Positions 13,074 through 23,200 of a stretch of 64,000 nucleotides of DNA are shown piece by piece (positions within the stretch are counted from its first letter, which is position 1; the number at the start of each line of letters is the position of its first letter). Under the pieces are notes generated by a model. The model ran no database searches and was not told the origin of the DNA. It saw only the letters and a program-made list of their open reading frames with translations. The stretch comes from Paraphoma chrysanthemicola (lineage: Eukaryota > Ascomycota > Dothideomycetes > Pleosporales > Phaeosphaeriaceae). The DNA lies in the NCBI GenBank assembly GCA_020744225.1, contig JAGMWG010000001.1, positions 1,674,001-1,738,000 on the forward strand, in the 5' to 3' direction. The position numbers and the translations under genes are program-made.

Positions 13074-14465
13074 TTGACATATTCTAGCGATCGGATTGCT
13101 CGACTTCCAGAGCATCCAGCCATCATCCTTACTGCCGCTGTGTGTACCCTGAGCCATTGCACGTGCCACCATGAGGCCATGATGTGGTTGGATGATACCG
13201 ATGCCAATACTGATGCCAGATGGGAGATACTCTTGGAGCATCTTCTCGGGCAAGACCTAGAAGATGTCCACGAGCACTCACCGAAAGAAGCTGACAGGAG
13301 CCACATTCCATTTCCAAAACCACCGATCGAGCGGCGCGAGCATGAAAACAGACAAAATGAGTACATCTTCATCGAGAAAGCGCCCGACAAAGGACCGTAC
13401 AAAATCGAGCATAGCAACGATCCTCAAATCGTGAGAATGTGGAACAACGTCAGGTCAAACTCCACCACCTCCTTCAGGATGCTGAGACAAATCATCGAAT
13501 ACATCGAGTTCTTTGGCCAGGCAGGCACCACAAGGGTGGCAACCATTGGAGGAGCTTCCGCGGCTTTTTCGATAAACAGGCTCAAATCACTGTGCCGTCC
13601 ATCCCCGAGTGCAATTTGAAGCGCTCCACCGCTTTGAGCAAGCTCGCTTTCGAGTACACGCTACGCATCCGTAAATATAGGCGAGGCGTACAAAACGTGG
13701 AGACGAGAGCTATCGCCAACTGCCTGCGAGGTAATTGAGCTCATCGAAGGAGGCGCACGAATCTCAAAGCAACTTCTGTTGCAGATTGGGGAAACCGTAG
13801 ACTCTGTCACCGTCGCCGGCTGGTATATCTGCGTGGTGGAGGATGAAGACGACGAAGAGTACTTCCGGACATACGTCGGCCAGGCCGAGAACGTCTCGGT
13901 TCTCGTCAAAAAGCACAAAGACCTGATCAAAAAGGACCCTACCAAGTATCCTGCTGCAAACAAGGTCCTATATCATGTTGCCAGGAAGCCAGACCGACAG
14001 GCACGCTTCCTTCTCCTCGGCAAATCGCATGGCTCCAAGAAAGGTGAAACCATTTGCAACCTGCATCTGAACATCGGCGAGCAACTTTTTGCCGAGAAAA
14101 TGCAGTCTCTGCAATCTACAACGATGCTTCAGATCACTCCCCATAAATTGCTTCAGGAGCCAGCTTTCGGACTAACCATCGCCTTCCCCGTCAACCAGCC
14201 TTCGAAGATCACTGCCTAGCTCAAGGTTGGCGATGCCGCCGACGACGAAGCCACTGATGACGAAGCTGGCGACGCCGCTTATGGTGAAGAAATCGGGATC
14301 CTAGACATGGCAACAGACAAGGACTGCAGAATTTTCTTCGGAAAGGCCTGGAAAATGGTTCCCAGAAGTTGCTTCACAACATTCAGGAGAATGCTGGTCT
14401 CCTGGATCTCCAGACGAGCTTTGCCGAGGAAGACAAACGTAGAATCGCAGCCACAAGTCCTCTAG
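13074..14465 (+). pseudogene. GIY-YIG-like gene relic, plus strand
   Basis: Coding-like sequence in pieces. Frame 0 runs from 13074 through TTSFRMLRQIIEYIEFF to about 13560. The +2 frame then carries FFDKQAQITVPSIPEC to about 13660. Frame 0 resumes with YASVNIGEAYKTW and runs to a TAG at 14217, then stays open for another 81 codons with an acidic DDEATDDEAGDAA stretch. The core GWYICVVE...YRTYVGQ-type segment (13830-13890) resembles the GIY...YIG strand pair of GIY-YIG domains, which is a motif-level suggestion only. The two frame changes nearly cancel, so either this is a pseudogene or an unrecognised intron lies near 13560-13660. It is paralogous to the minus-strand relic 14279-15022 (LLLGK, EQLF, KMQSL in register). 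It may be the 3' part of the same ancestral gene as the USP-like relic. Confidence 0.5.
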
Positions 14466-15022
14466 GTGTAGTATTGGAGTGACGGCTTTGCTATTGTGTT
14501 CCAGTGGGTCTTGTGGTACGAGATTCTGTTCCAAACGATTTCCGACTGGCCGATGTAGATGGCATACCAGCCAGGTCTGGTTTTGTCGGTAATGATGTTC
14601 ATGTACAAGACGGGGCCAGTACAGTGAATGTCGCCGCTGAGAGTATGAATGTCCGAAAAGACTAATGTTGACGGCCGTTGCGCGTCTCGACCCATTCGTC
14701 ACATCGTCAGTTGCGTGCAGCCCGAAGGTGTACGCGCCGCATTCTGAGGCCGATCGTCGGCGATGTAGAGCAGCGCGGAGCACTTCAGCGCTTTGTCATG
14801 CTTTGTTCCGCCCGATGCGGTGCGCGTGAGCACATCCGGGACGACGTGAAGTGAAGTGTGAGAAACATGGCCGCCTTGGAAGTCGCGCTCCCGCGGGCGT
14901 GCATGGTCCGCTCCTTCAGCGTGCCAAGATATCCTCACTGTGACCAACTCCACGGCTGCATGTCTGAGGCCACTTTTCACCTGCTCTGAAAAACAGACGC
15001 GGGAGACAAGGGTATAAGACAA
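14279..15022 (-). pseudogene. GIY-YIG-like gene relic, minus strand
   Basis: One minus-strand frame is coding-like from 15022 down to TAA at 14279, broken by TGA at 14699-14701 and TAG at 14462-14464. Between the stops it contains GWYAIYIGQSEIVWNRISYH, a GIY-YIG-like signature. After the TAG it continues FVFLGKARLEIQETSILLN and then QLLGTIFQAF. The order of these blocks matches the plus-strand relic next door, so the two are diverged copies facing each other and overlapping at their 3' ends. Both stops can be derived from CGA or CAG by a C-to-T change. No intact copy is present in the window. Confidence 0.5.
14696..14750 (-). repeat. Dispersed repeat copy 2 (similar to 10843-10897)
   Basis: Partner of the segment at 10843-10897, same orientation and about 3.85 kb away. 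It falls inside the minus-strand GIY-YIG-like relic, which suggests a shared coding origin and not a mobile-element terminus. Confidence 0.5.
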
Positions 15023-15945
15023 ACCTAGTCCTGCTGTGGTGGCTCAAAAATGATCGAGTAAAAAGAAAAGTGATGGTCAGCCGTAGCGTGCCTCGCGCAC
15101 ATGCGTCCGTGATGACATAAGCTCAAGTCCCTCCATGGTCACGTTTCGCAACACAGGCCGCGCCACTCTCGTTCCACGAGTTCATATTTTGTAATAGGAC
15201 TCTGGAATACAGGCATACTAGACCGTGTGTAGCTTCGAAACGTTTTGAGGATGGGAAGGTAGCGACAAATCACCCTGAGGCTAGACGGGACACTCCAACC
15301 CCGGTACGCTACAGTGTGCGACCAACACCTTAGGCAGCGCGCATTGATAGCGCAATAACACAATAGAAATGATCTAATCATTGAGACGTTTGCGTAAGCA
15401 CTGATATATCGACCATGGTTCGCGATCTAGAACGTGCGGTTGTCCATGTGCTCACATCCATTGAATGGAACCATCGCGACCTGGTATGTTGGTATGCGCT
15501 TTCGCGCATACCAATATCATCGCGATGATCACACCGCAAATTTTACATGTTGACCAGTTGCTCTTGCGTGTGTGGAAATATGAAAGTCTGCTTCATAACA
15601 GGCTGCATATCCCCAAAGCATTTTCACACAACAAACAAAAAGCCCAAAAACGCGCGAGGACATTACGCGCGAGGACATTCAGGATCGTCTTTCAGCGTAA
15701 CAAAGGGCGTCTAGAAATTTGCCTTGGGCGTTCTCACCAATTGTGGCCGCCTACAAACCTCACTCACCACCACCCATCCTCCCCTACCATGAAAAAAAAG
15801 CCCCATAGACCACTAACCACATCGCCGTGCGCATCAAGGCATTCCCTAAATTCTTGTGCAGCACACAGATCATCGTCCAGCGTCACCCAATCGTTCCAGA
15901 AGCTTGCCACGATGTGGTGTTAGGCCCAGGGACCCGCGATTCTGC
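15023..15945. other. Intergenic, no gene seen
   Basis: No intact gene or recognised repeat. Short ORFs near 15139-15381 (minus) and 15465-15923 (plus) lack recognisable features. Confidence 0.45.
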
Positions 15946-15950
15946 AAAAA
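15946..15950 (-). terminator. Pol III terminator of tRNA-Asp
   Basis: Five T on the minus strand, 14 nt after the tRNA discriminator base; a run of four or more T is the usual RNA polymerase III stop. Confidence 0.65.
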
Positions 15951-15975
15951 GAATGGGCTTTGAGCTCTCCGACGG

Positions 15976-15986
15976 GGAATCGAACC
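15976..15986 (-). promoter_or_regulatory. Internal B box of tRNA-Asp
   Basis: GGTTCGATTCC on the minus strand, a perfect match to the Pol III B-box consensus GGTTCGANTCC. The A box (TGGTCTAGTGG in the joined tRNA) is split by the D-arm insert. The exon-insert junction partly recreates one as TGGTGTAAGTC. Confidence 0.7.
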
Positions 15987-15999
15987 CCGGTCTCCCGCG

Positions 16000-16015
16000 C
16001 TTGTTAGCCAGAGCT
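16000..16015 (-). other. Canonical anticodon-loop intron of tRNA-Asp
   Basis: A 16-nt insert AGCTCTGGCTAACAAG between nucleotides 37 and 38, where the tRNA splicing endonuclease cuts nuclear tRNA introns. Removal restores the loop TTGTCAC. Confidence 0.7.
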
Positions 16016-16041
16016 TGACAAGCGGAAATCATGACCACTAG

Positions 16042-16097
16042 CTGTTATGTCTGTCAGTGGGTTGATCACTGAAAATGTGGTGGAAGTAATGACTTAC
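16042..16097 (-). other. Spliceosomal-type 56-nt insertion in tRNA D arm
   Basis: On the minus strand it begins GTAAGT, has CACTGAC with its branch-type CTGAC ending 11 nt before the 3' border, and ends AACAG. These match the protein-gene introns of this window in length and signals. Inside, CAGTG and CACTG can form a 5-bp hairpin around a 7-nt loop. Removing exactly these bases restores the D arm. It could be an intron-like insertion (introner-like elements are known in Dothideomycetes), but no second copy was recognised here. Confidence 0.65.
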
Positions 16098-16108
16098 ACC
16101 ATCGAAGA

Positions 16109-17170
16109 TGTTCGCTGACATAAGCGGATGGGTGTTGCTTGATGGAAGAAGAACAAATTTAAAACAATATATACCACGCAATAATCACGGGCACTGCATT
16201 TGCATCACGCGGGAAATAGTGCCGTTGTGGGGTGGCGTTGATGCGTGACGAGTTTTGCAAGCTAGGAATGATGCCGGACGAATCGGATGACGGGGCCGAT
16301 GAGGGGTTACATGGCGCTTTGGTCGGATTTGGCGTGTTTGGTGTGCGACGGCGTGCGTGAGGCAGATTGGACGGTAGGGGGTGGGGATGGATTTTTGTGG
16401 CGGAGGTGCAACACCAAACATTTTCGCGTGGATGGAACATCATGAGATTGAGAAAATCATTTGCTATGCTATTTATCATGTTCGCATTGCATTGTACGTC
16501 TTTTTATGACCACTGGAAGAGGTTGTGTGTTTGTGGCGTCTGATTCGCTGGAGCGACGAAGGTGGTATGGCAAACATGTTCGCAGCCATGCGACACACCA
16601 CACGATTGCGATCGAAGTAATTGTCAAAGGGCCTGCAATGATTGAGATCGGGCATAGTTTGAAATCCGAGGACGTTCTGCTGGACCACATTGCATTGTGA
16701 TGCGTCGGTGCATCGCACCGCTGGATGACGACTCCCGAATGCCTCCGCGTGCTTTTACGTCTGGGTTACAATCCTTACAACACATTGAGGGCCTCTAGAC
16801 TATTGCATCAAGACTGTACTTGCTACTCCAGTTCCGTTCGCATCTATTCCCGCTGCCCATCAACGAAGTTGCGGATGGGGTGCACCTGCTGTCCCGCCGG
16901 AGCTGCAAAAGCGCAATACATCTCACAAGTCGCATTTTTTGGATTGCTGCACAAGTGTATCCACATACTTCTGAAAATATCCTTGTGTGCTTAATGCTAT
17001 AATCAGAGTGAAGTCAGAATACTAAAAAGTGCATGCCGATGTTGCCAATGGGCGCAAACCTTTCAGCAGCCTCTCCTTATGTATCGAAAACACCCTCCGT
17101 TCAGCCACATATCCCTAAGCTGCACGCATCAAATACAAGATGTCCATGTCTTCAGATATCTATGCGTCGT
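16109..17170. other. Intergenic, no gene seen
   Basis: About 1.1 kb between the tRNA 5' end and the 3' end of the tubulin cofactor C gene. It has only short unsupported ORFs. Confidence 0.5.
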
Positions 17171-18392
17171 CTAATGCGCCAGAGAATCGCCGACCGTCTT
17201 CAAAATCTCATTCAATTCCCCGCCATTCCCACCACCGACCGTCTCCAACCACGCTTCACTTTGCGCCCGCTGCGATTCCGTCAAGATGCTGTAGTTCGGA
17301 CTGGGCTCCGTCTTCAACCACTTAAAGTCATCAATTTGATCCCACTGATTCGCTGCCTGTGCGTTCTCCAAAGTCTGCAACGCCACCGGCAGCGGCGCGA
17401 AACGCACCATCTCACAGTCTTCGATAATCGGTCGACTTGACGAGTGTAAGTAGACGTCTACATTCTTGGAGCCGTGCATGCGGAATTGTCGACACGAAAT
17501 CACAAGCACAGTCTTCTCGACATTGGTAATGTGGATTGCGCCTGCCACTTGGCCGCAGATGATGAGCGAGTCTTTAATGTCCTTTAGATAGAGCGCAGAG
17601 AAGGGCGAGACTCGTGTCGCGGGCGACAAATCGATGACAGATCGGGTTAGATCCGATAATGTGCCTGAACTCGTCGCGTGCGAGGCTTCAGCCGGTAGCA
17701 CAACGTGTATGTTGTCGTGATTTGAAATGGTCACCTTGGTCGCATTCGAGAATGATGGTCGCTGGAGTCCGGCATTATCTTCGAGTCCATCGCTACCATT
17801 CTCTTCAATGTTGCCGAGTGCTTCTTGCTGCGTCTTCTGCTCACCAGGCGACAATCTCTCGAGTGGCGTAGGCGCAAACGATGAATTTGCATTCGACGTG
17901 TCTGACTTGTAGACTGGAGCGCGAAGATTTTGCGATTGTGCAAGCTCTGCGGCGTCTGATATTGAGATGGCAGATGCATTTTTGCGCGTCTTGAATGCAA
18001 ACTTCTTCGGCGGATTAAACGCATTGCGCGTGTTTTGCAACTTTTCGGAAAGCGCCTTGATTGCCTGGAAAGATAAGCATGTAGTACGCCGAATCTATCG
18101 CAATACATACCTCACTATATGTGCGCTGATCGTATGCTGGGATGTAGCTCGAAGCGTCCTTGACTTCAAGGGATAGCCGATCGATGCCAGCAAGGCAGTG
18201 ATCGACAGCATCATTGCGTTCACCTCCAGCTACTGACATCGTGTTTAGGCGCTGAATTTGTTCTTGAAGCGCTGCGAAAGTCAGAGAGTGTCACATTAAA
18301 CTGGCGCACCACTTACCCGTGACTTCGTGCTGAAAGTAGCGAAAGAAGCGCTCCTTTAAGCCCACTTCACTATGCGTCCGAGGAGCGGCCAT
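17171..18392 (-). CDS. Tubulin-folding cofactor C (TBCC) homologue
   Basis: Cytosolic chaperone that, with cofactors D and E, stimulates GTP hydrolysis by beta-tubulin during alpha/beta dimer assembly. The start is the ATG at 18390-18392. Introns at 18272-18316 and 18065-18110 give 377 codons (376 aa). The N-terminal part is helical (VGLKERFFRYFQHEV, then ALQEQIQRLN), as in the spectrin-like region of TBCC. A Ser/Asn-rich linker follows. The C-terminal beta-helix C-CAP/cofactor C domain shows IICGQVAGAIHITNVEKT and CRQFRMHGSKNVDVYL, then SSRPIIEDC. The Arg in the QFRMH segment corresponds to the arginine-finger region of the family. It reads towards the tRNA, with the complex I subunit gene upstream in the same orientation. 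Confidence 0.9.
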
Positions 18393-19075
18393 GATGTTGA
18401 CGAATGCAACGTTGCAGAATCTCTTCGACACAGTAAAGGTGTCTCTCTCTATCTGAGGAGCGATTGATTCATAGGAAGTTGCGAGGAAATGTAGTCAAGT
18501 GAAAACCGTGGACGACTAACAACGGTGGGGTGAACGGTGCAGCGCCTCGACCAGCGACGGCAGGTACATCATCGTGCAGAGCGCCATGGCTGTGCAAGGT
18601 TTTCGGGAACAGCCCACACGAGATTGAAGAAGCTCACGCGCTCACAGCCAGGTACCGAGCTACAGTAGCCGAATGGCGGTGCAGCCAGCGGATCGTGGAC
18701 GCAGGATAGCATCGATGCTGCGGCAGCTACCCCGCAATGTGCTCGCTGCAGCCCAGGGGTCCAGGCGCGTCAAGCGAGACGACTCAGCGGTTAGATGGAT
18801 TGCAGAACAATTGGATGCAGCGAATGCATAAAAGAACAACCATTATGGCTGACTTCTTCGTCGAAGCACAATTCCGCTCTATAGTTATACTAACCTTTTA
18901 TGGCGGTATGCTCACTTCTTGACGCTCAAATGGGACTTCAGAAATCACACCATATCCATGGCCACAAAAACACGACTGTCCATTTTATCAAGACAGGAAT
19001 TGGATATATTTACACAGACTCAAAGTCTCCTGTCTGACTATTCCCAACGCATACCCCAATGTTGGGAGCTCCTGC
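18393..19075. other. Intergenic, promoter side of the TBCC gene
   Basis: Nearly 0.7 kb between two minus-strand genes, the presumptive TBCC promoter. I see no further gene. Confidence 0.5.
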
Positions 19076-19805
19076 CTACGTCGACTCTTGCGCGGCCTTG
19101 ACATCAATGCCATACTTCTCCAATAACCTCTGTCTCCTCCGCTCTTCGTAGCCCGGAGCATAGATACCTGATTGCATTAGTATGGAACGCCATTGTTTAC
19201 AACATCCCTTACCTCGTCCCTCACCCAGCTGCTCGATAGTCTCCGAAAGGGGCCGCCGGCGGAGCTTCTTTGCATTCTCCCTTCGCTCCACTTCCTCCTC
19301 ATCCAGTATCGTTGGGTCATCGCCTCTTATGCCATTGGTGTATCGGAAGGCAGTCAAGACGGTGGAAAAGGCGGCTCCGGCGCCGAGCATGAATGGCAAG
19401 CTTCGTCCTAGCATTGTTCAGAATAACCCAATTGAAATTCTAACGTGTACTCACGAGCAACACCAACGCCGGCTCCAGCCACAAAGCCGGCAATTGCCTC
19501 GCTGTAGCAGTCGTCCTTTTGTCGCAGGTTGCTGGTCGCGTCCTTGGTGAACTGATACGCTCCTCCCACACCCGCTGCAGCCAATTAGCCGTGTACGCAC
19601 ATCCCTCCCAATTGACCTGCTACGCACCGAACAAGGCGATTATGCCGCCCGACCGGGTGATGATGCCCATGGCTCCGACATTCTGCTTCCGTAGGGTGTT
19701 CTGCGCACCGGCGATGATGGCGCCAACGGCCGTCGTCTGGAGCGCGGTGCTCACAGTGTTTGCCAGGGCGTCCCGCGGGTGGAAGGTGGGCTGCTGGTCG
19801 GCCAT
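19076..19805 (-). CDS. Complex I subunit of the Tim17 family (B14.7/NDUFA11-like)
   Basis: Predicted accessory membrane subunit of mitochondrial NADH:ubiquinone oxidoreductase (fungal 21.3b/NUJM type). The start is ATG at 19805. Introns at 19575-19627, 19408-19454 and 19168-19212 give 195 codons (194 aa). The last intron is 45 nt and in frame, so retention would add 15 residues; its GTAAGG donor, CTAAT branch and CAG acceptor favour splicing. Visible features are the short N-terminus MADQQPTFHPRD, small-residue-rich membrane helices (TAVGAIIAGAQNTL, AIAGFVAGAGVGVA, LPFMLGAGAAFSTVL) typical of Tim17/22/23 folds, and a charged C-terminal tail ending in GIDVKAAQEST. It is divergently transcribed from the Ubp2-like gene. 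Confidence 0.82.
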
Positions 19806-20260
19806 GGCGGGCGAAATGGGGCGTCAATGTCTTGCAGCAAGCTCTCCAGACATCGATGAGGTTGGCCGACGGGCTTGGCACGCTAGGCCAGAAAGATGCC
19901 ACCTGCATCATCGGTCCCTGCAACCACGCCGCGAGCTGCACGACGAAAGAGGGACAAGCTTTCTTGATCTGTAATCTTTGTGCCGACTATGCGACTGAGA
20001 ATGTGACTGCCCTCTGACCACACGAGAACGTCAAGGCAAAACGGCAAGGGCATGCGCGGCGTGCCACACGGCAAGCGCGTCGCACGTAGTCGTTGCCGCC
20101 TGTAATGCTCTGTTTGAACACTTGCTGTCGCACGCCTTCCACTTGACTTCCACCACCTTCTCCGTACATTTTCCGCGTCATAATCGACGCTTGCCACGTC
20201 TCTGCAGCTTCTCACACGCCATCGTCACCCCATCGATAACCAAATACATTCATAGAAGCC
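19806..20260. promoter_or_regulatory. Divergent promoter region, complex I subunit / Ubp2-like
   Basis: A 455-bp gap between the two divergent start codons. No specific operator was recognised. Confidence 0.4.
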
Positions 20261-23200
20261 ATGGCGCCCGGTACAGTCCCCGCCGGATCGCATGTCTTCC
20301 CTACTAATCCAGGTCATGCAGGCAAGACAGCGCCACGGCTCCTCCAAGATCTGCTCACATACGACCCCCGATACGAAGAGCGCGCCGGCCGCAATCTCCT
20401 GACCAGTGCCCCTCCGCAGCATGACCCCACGAAGGCAGCAGTAGCCGCGGTACCGTTCCGCAACTGCAGACATGCCCTCCTCAATAAAGACGAGCAATCT
20501 CTGCTGCCGCGCCCCGAAGACGACGCCGACAACTCGACCGTATACAAGATCGCCTCGTACTGCTCAAGCTGTCGCTGGCACATAGACGTAGTGGTTGACT
20601 TCCGCCACGAGGGCTCGAAGAGCAGGACATGCAGGAAGGGCGACACTGAGTACTTCCTTCACCACTTCCTATTCGATGGAGAGAGTGGGTCGGCTGCCGG
20701 TGGGCTTGGATCGCAGCAAGCACCTCGGAGCTACAGCTTCCACTGCTCTGCGCCGCAATGTCCAGCCAAGGTCCACATACATATGAAGCCCCCGCACATT
20801 TCCGACAACGACATCGAAACCTTGACAAACCAAGCGCAGCTCAGGCACAGATGGGAGACTGCAAAGCAAATCGCAGGCGAGCGAGCCGACACAACCATGG
20901 CACGGAAAGTCGACGGACTCGACTTCTTGAACACCTATCTTCAAGATGCTCTCAACCCAGTCAAAGGCAAAACACGCATCCCGTTGCTGAACAAAAAGTT
21001 CCTCAAGACGTTTGGCAGGGACTGCGATTCCATCTTGACTCATTTCGGCTTCACTACCGAATTCGAGCAGGAAGGCGAGGAAGTCACGCAAGTCTGGTAT
21101 CTTCCACGGCCCGAAGAAGCAAAAGGACCTTTCGAGTCCACACTACGCAACACAGTCGAAGACGCGCGTTACGAACTCAACACCATAATAGCGAAGATAC
21201 CGGACAGTGAACGTGTCGGCGCGAGACACAAGGCCCTGTACCCAACACCATCACGGGATCATATCGAAAGAGCGTTAGGCTGCCTTGACTGTACGTGGCT
21301 TCAACGACTATTCAAATCACGAACTAATATTGGTAGATGACAAAGTAAAGGGACGTATAGAGACAAGAAGTGCGAACCACGAGGAGGATCATCCGTACGC
21401 TGAGCTGATCCACATTTTGGGGCCATGTTAACGTATTTCAGGCACTACGCTAGCCTTGGTGCGGTTGGTGACTTTTCGGATGCTCTCATACTCTTCGCAT
21501 TTGCTCGTCAGACTGCAGAGGACGTTGAGAATAGGTCTTACTACTACGAATGTCTAGCAGACCTTGCAGAGGGTCGCAAGAGTGAAGAGCTTCAGATGCA
21601 AGTTGCCATACTCGGCTCACAAGGGTTCACTACAAGACGCGAGGTGGAAGCCGCATATCGCTACTTCGGCATTGAGCCATCACATGCTATGCACCTCAAT
21701 GACGAGCACATTATCGGGACTTTCAAGTCGAGACTCTCCGACGTCAGTGCCGCAATGGCCGACGATACAAGAAGGCAATTACGCATAATTGGTGAAGCTC
21801 GCGACAGTGCTACTATTCGAGCAGAGGCAGCGGGTGCTCTAGAGACTTATGAGCAGGCGCTCTCATGGCTAGATCTGACAGCTGAACAAGCTGACGACTT
21901 TGTCCCAACTATGGTATCCCTCAAGGTTTGTTTGCTGGCCATACGTTTGTACAACGACTGATTGTTTGCAGACCTCAGACAATCCGGAATGCATGGAAAC
22001 TGCTAGAAAAGCCGTCCAGCTTATTGCTGATCACCGCAACAGCGACCGACTTCGCCAGTACCTCAAGGATGGCAACATGACTGCACCTGAGATGGACCTG
22101 GGCGAAGCGTATGCTTTGTTCTCCATCAGCGACAGAACTGCAACTGTCGACTTCGATGTGATGAAGACAACGATCGCTTTCGCGCCCCCAGAGAGTGCAG
22201 AAAAAATGCAAAAAGCATACTTGATGATCGAGCAAGACCAAGCAACGAATCTCAATAATCGGTCAAGTCAGTCAGAAGTGCGACGGAACAACTATCCCTT
22301 GGAATCTTGGCCCGTCGGCTTACGCAACATTGGAAACACGTGCTACCTCAACAGTGTCCTGCAGTTCCTCTTCACCATCAAGCCTTTGCGGGATCTGGTA
22401 CTCAACTGCGATGCGTTCCTGCAAGATCCCTCACCCGAAGCCCTGAGCGGGAAGAAAGTCGGCCGCACTGCAGTCACGGCTGAGAGGGTGGAGGTGGCTC
22501 AAAAATGTAAGCAACCCTCATATACCAACAACCTGAGCTGACTCGTCTAGTCATACATGAGCTGCGGACGTTCTTTCAGCACATGATCACAGCGCCTACC
22601 GACACCGTGCAACCAGCGATCGACCTGGCAGCCTTGGCGCTTTGCAAGACTGATAGCCCACAATCTGCGCCAAAATCGCCAGAACTCAAAGCAGCCGAGA
22701 GCAAAGACCCAGTATCGGCTGATGAGGCCCCATTCATTGGTCCGATGCCCGCACCAAGCAACGGTGTAGACGCTTCGGACACAGTCGCTGTCGACGAAGT
22801 CATGGCCGACGACAAGAGCGACACGTCGATGCAAGCAATGGATCTCCAGGACCAGTCGAAAGGCGCTACTACCGAAAAACTGCCCGCCCCGCCTTCTCGA
22901 GCTCCACCTATCCCTCCTCGTCCAGCACCGGCTCCTCCTACAAAATCAAAGCTCGGCAACATTGAAGAAAGTGCGCGTCAACAGGATGCTGCCGAAGTCT
23001 TGAGCAACATTTTCGATTTGTTCTCCTGTGCCATTCAAGGAAAGGGCATCCTCCGCGAAGAAGAGCAGCTGGACACAATCAAAGAGCTCTTCTTCAGCGA
23101 CGTCACTTCAGTCAGAAACATCAAGCCAAAGCCTGAGAAATCAAGCGAGCTTCGCGATCACTTCCTGGTGTCACCTGGGTGGCGAGATCGCAATCTGTAT

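Larger units (their letters stand above)
15965..16108 (-). tRNA. tRNA-Asp(GUC) with two intervening sequences
   Basis: Exons are 16098-16108, 16016-16041 and 15965-15999. Joined, they give a 72-nt tRNA. The acceptor stem TCTTCGA pairs with TCGGAGA (one T-G wobble). The D arm holds GGTCTAGTGGTCATGAT. The anticodon stem TCCGC pairs with GCGGG (one T-G wobble at its base) around loop TTGTCAC with GTC at 34-36. The T arm is CGGGG-TTCGATT-CCCCG and the discriminator is G. The 16-nt insert (16000-16015) is at the usual 37/38 intron site. The 56-nt insert (16042-16097) lies between nucleotides 11 and 12 in the D arm, a position not normal for eukaryotic nuclear tRNA introns, and has spliceosomal-type borders. 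The perfect mature fold argues against simple decay. Whether the D-arm insert is removed in the cell cannot be told from sequence. Confidence 0.75.

Noticed and set aside
12656..13417. 253-codon minus-strand ORF
   Set aside because: It has no domain and is antisense to plus-strand sequence that carries the better protein-like segments; likely a shadow.
15965..16041. tRNA-Asp as a 5'-truncated pseudogene
   Set aside because: The acceptor 5' strand seemed missing at first, but TCTTCGATGGT lies 56 nt further out and pairs fully with the 3' strand. The joined length and anticodon position are exact.
16481..17140. Small ORFs between tRNA-Asp and the TBCC gene
   Set aside because: Short overlapping ORFs on both strands without helices, signal peptides or paralogues in the window.
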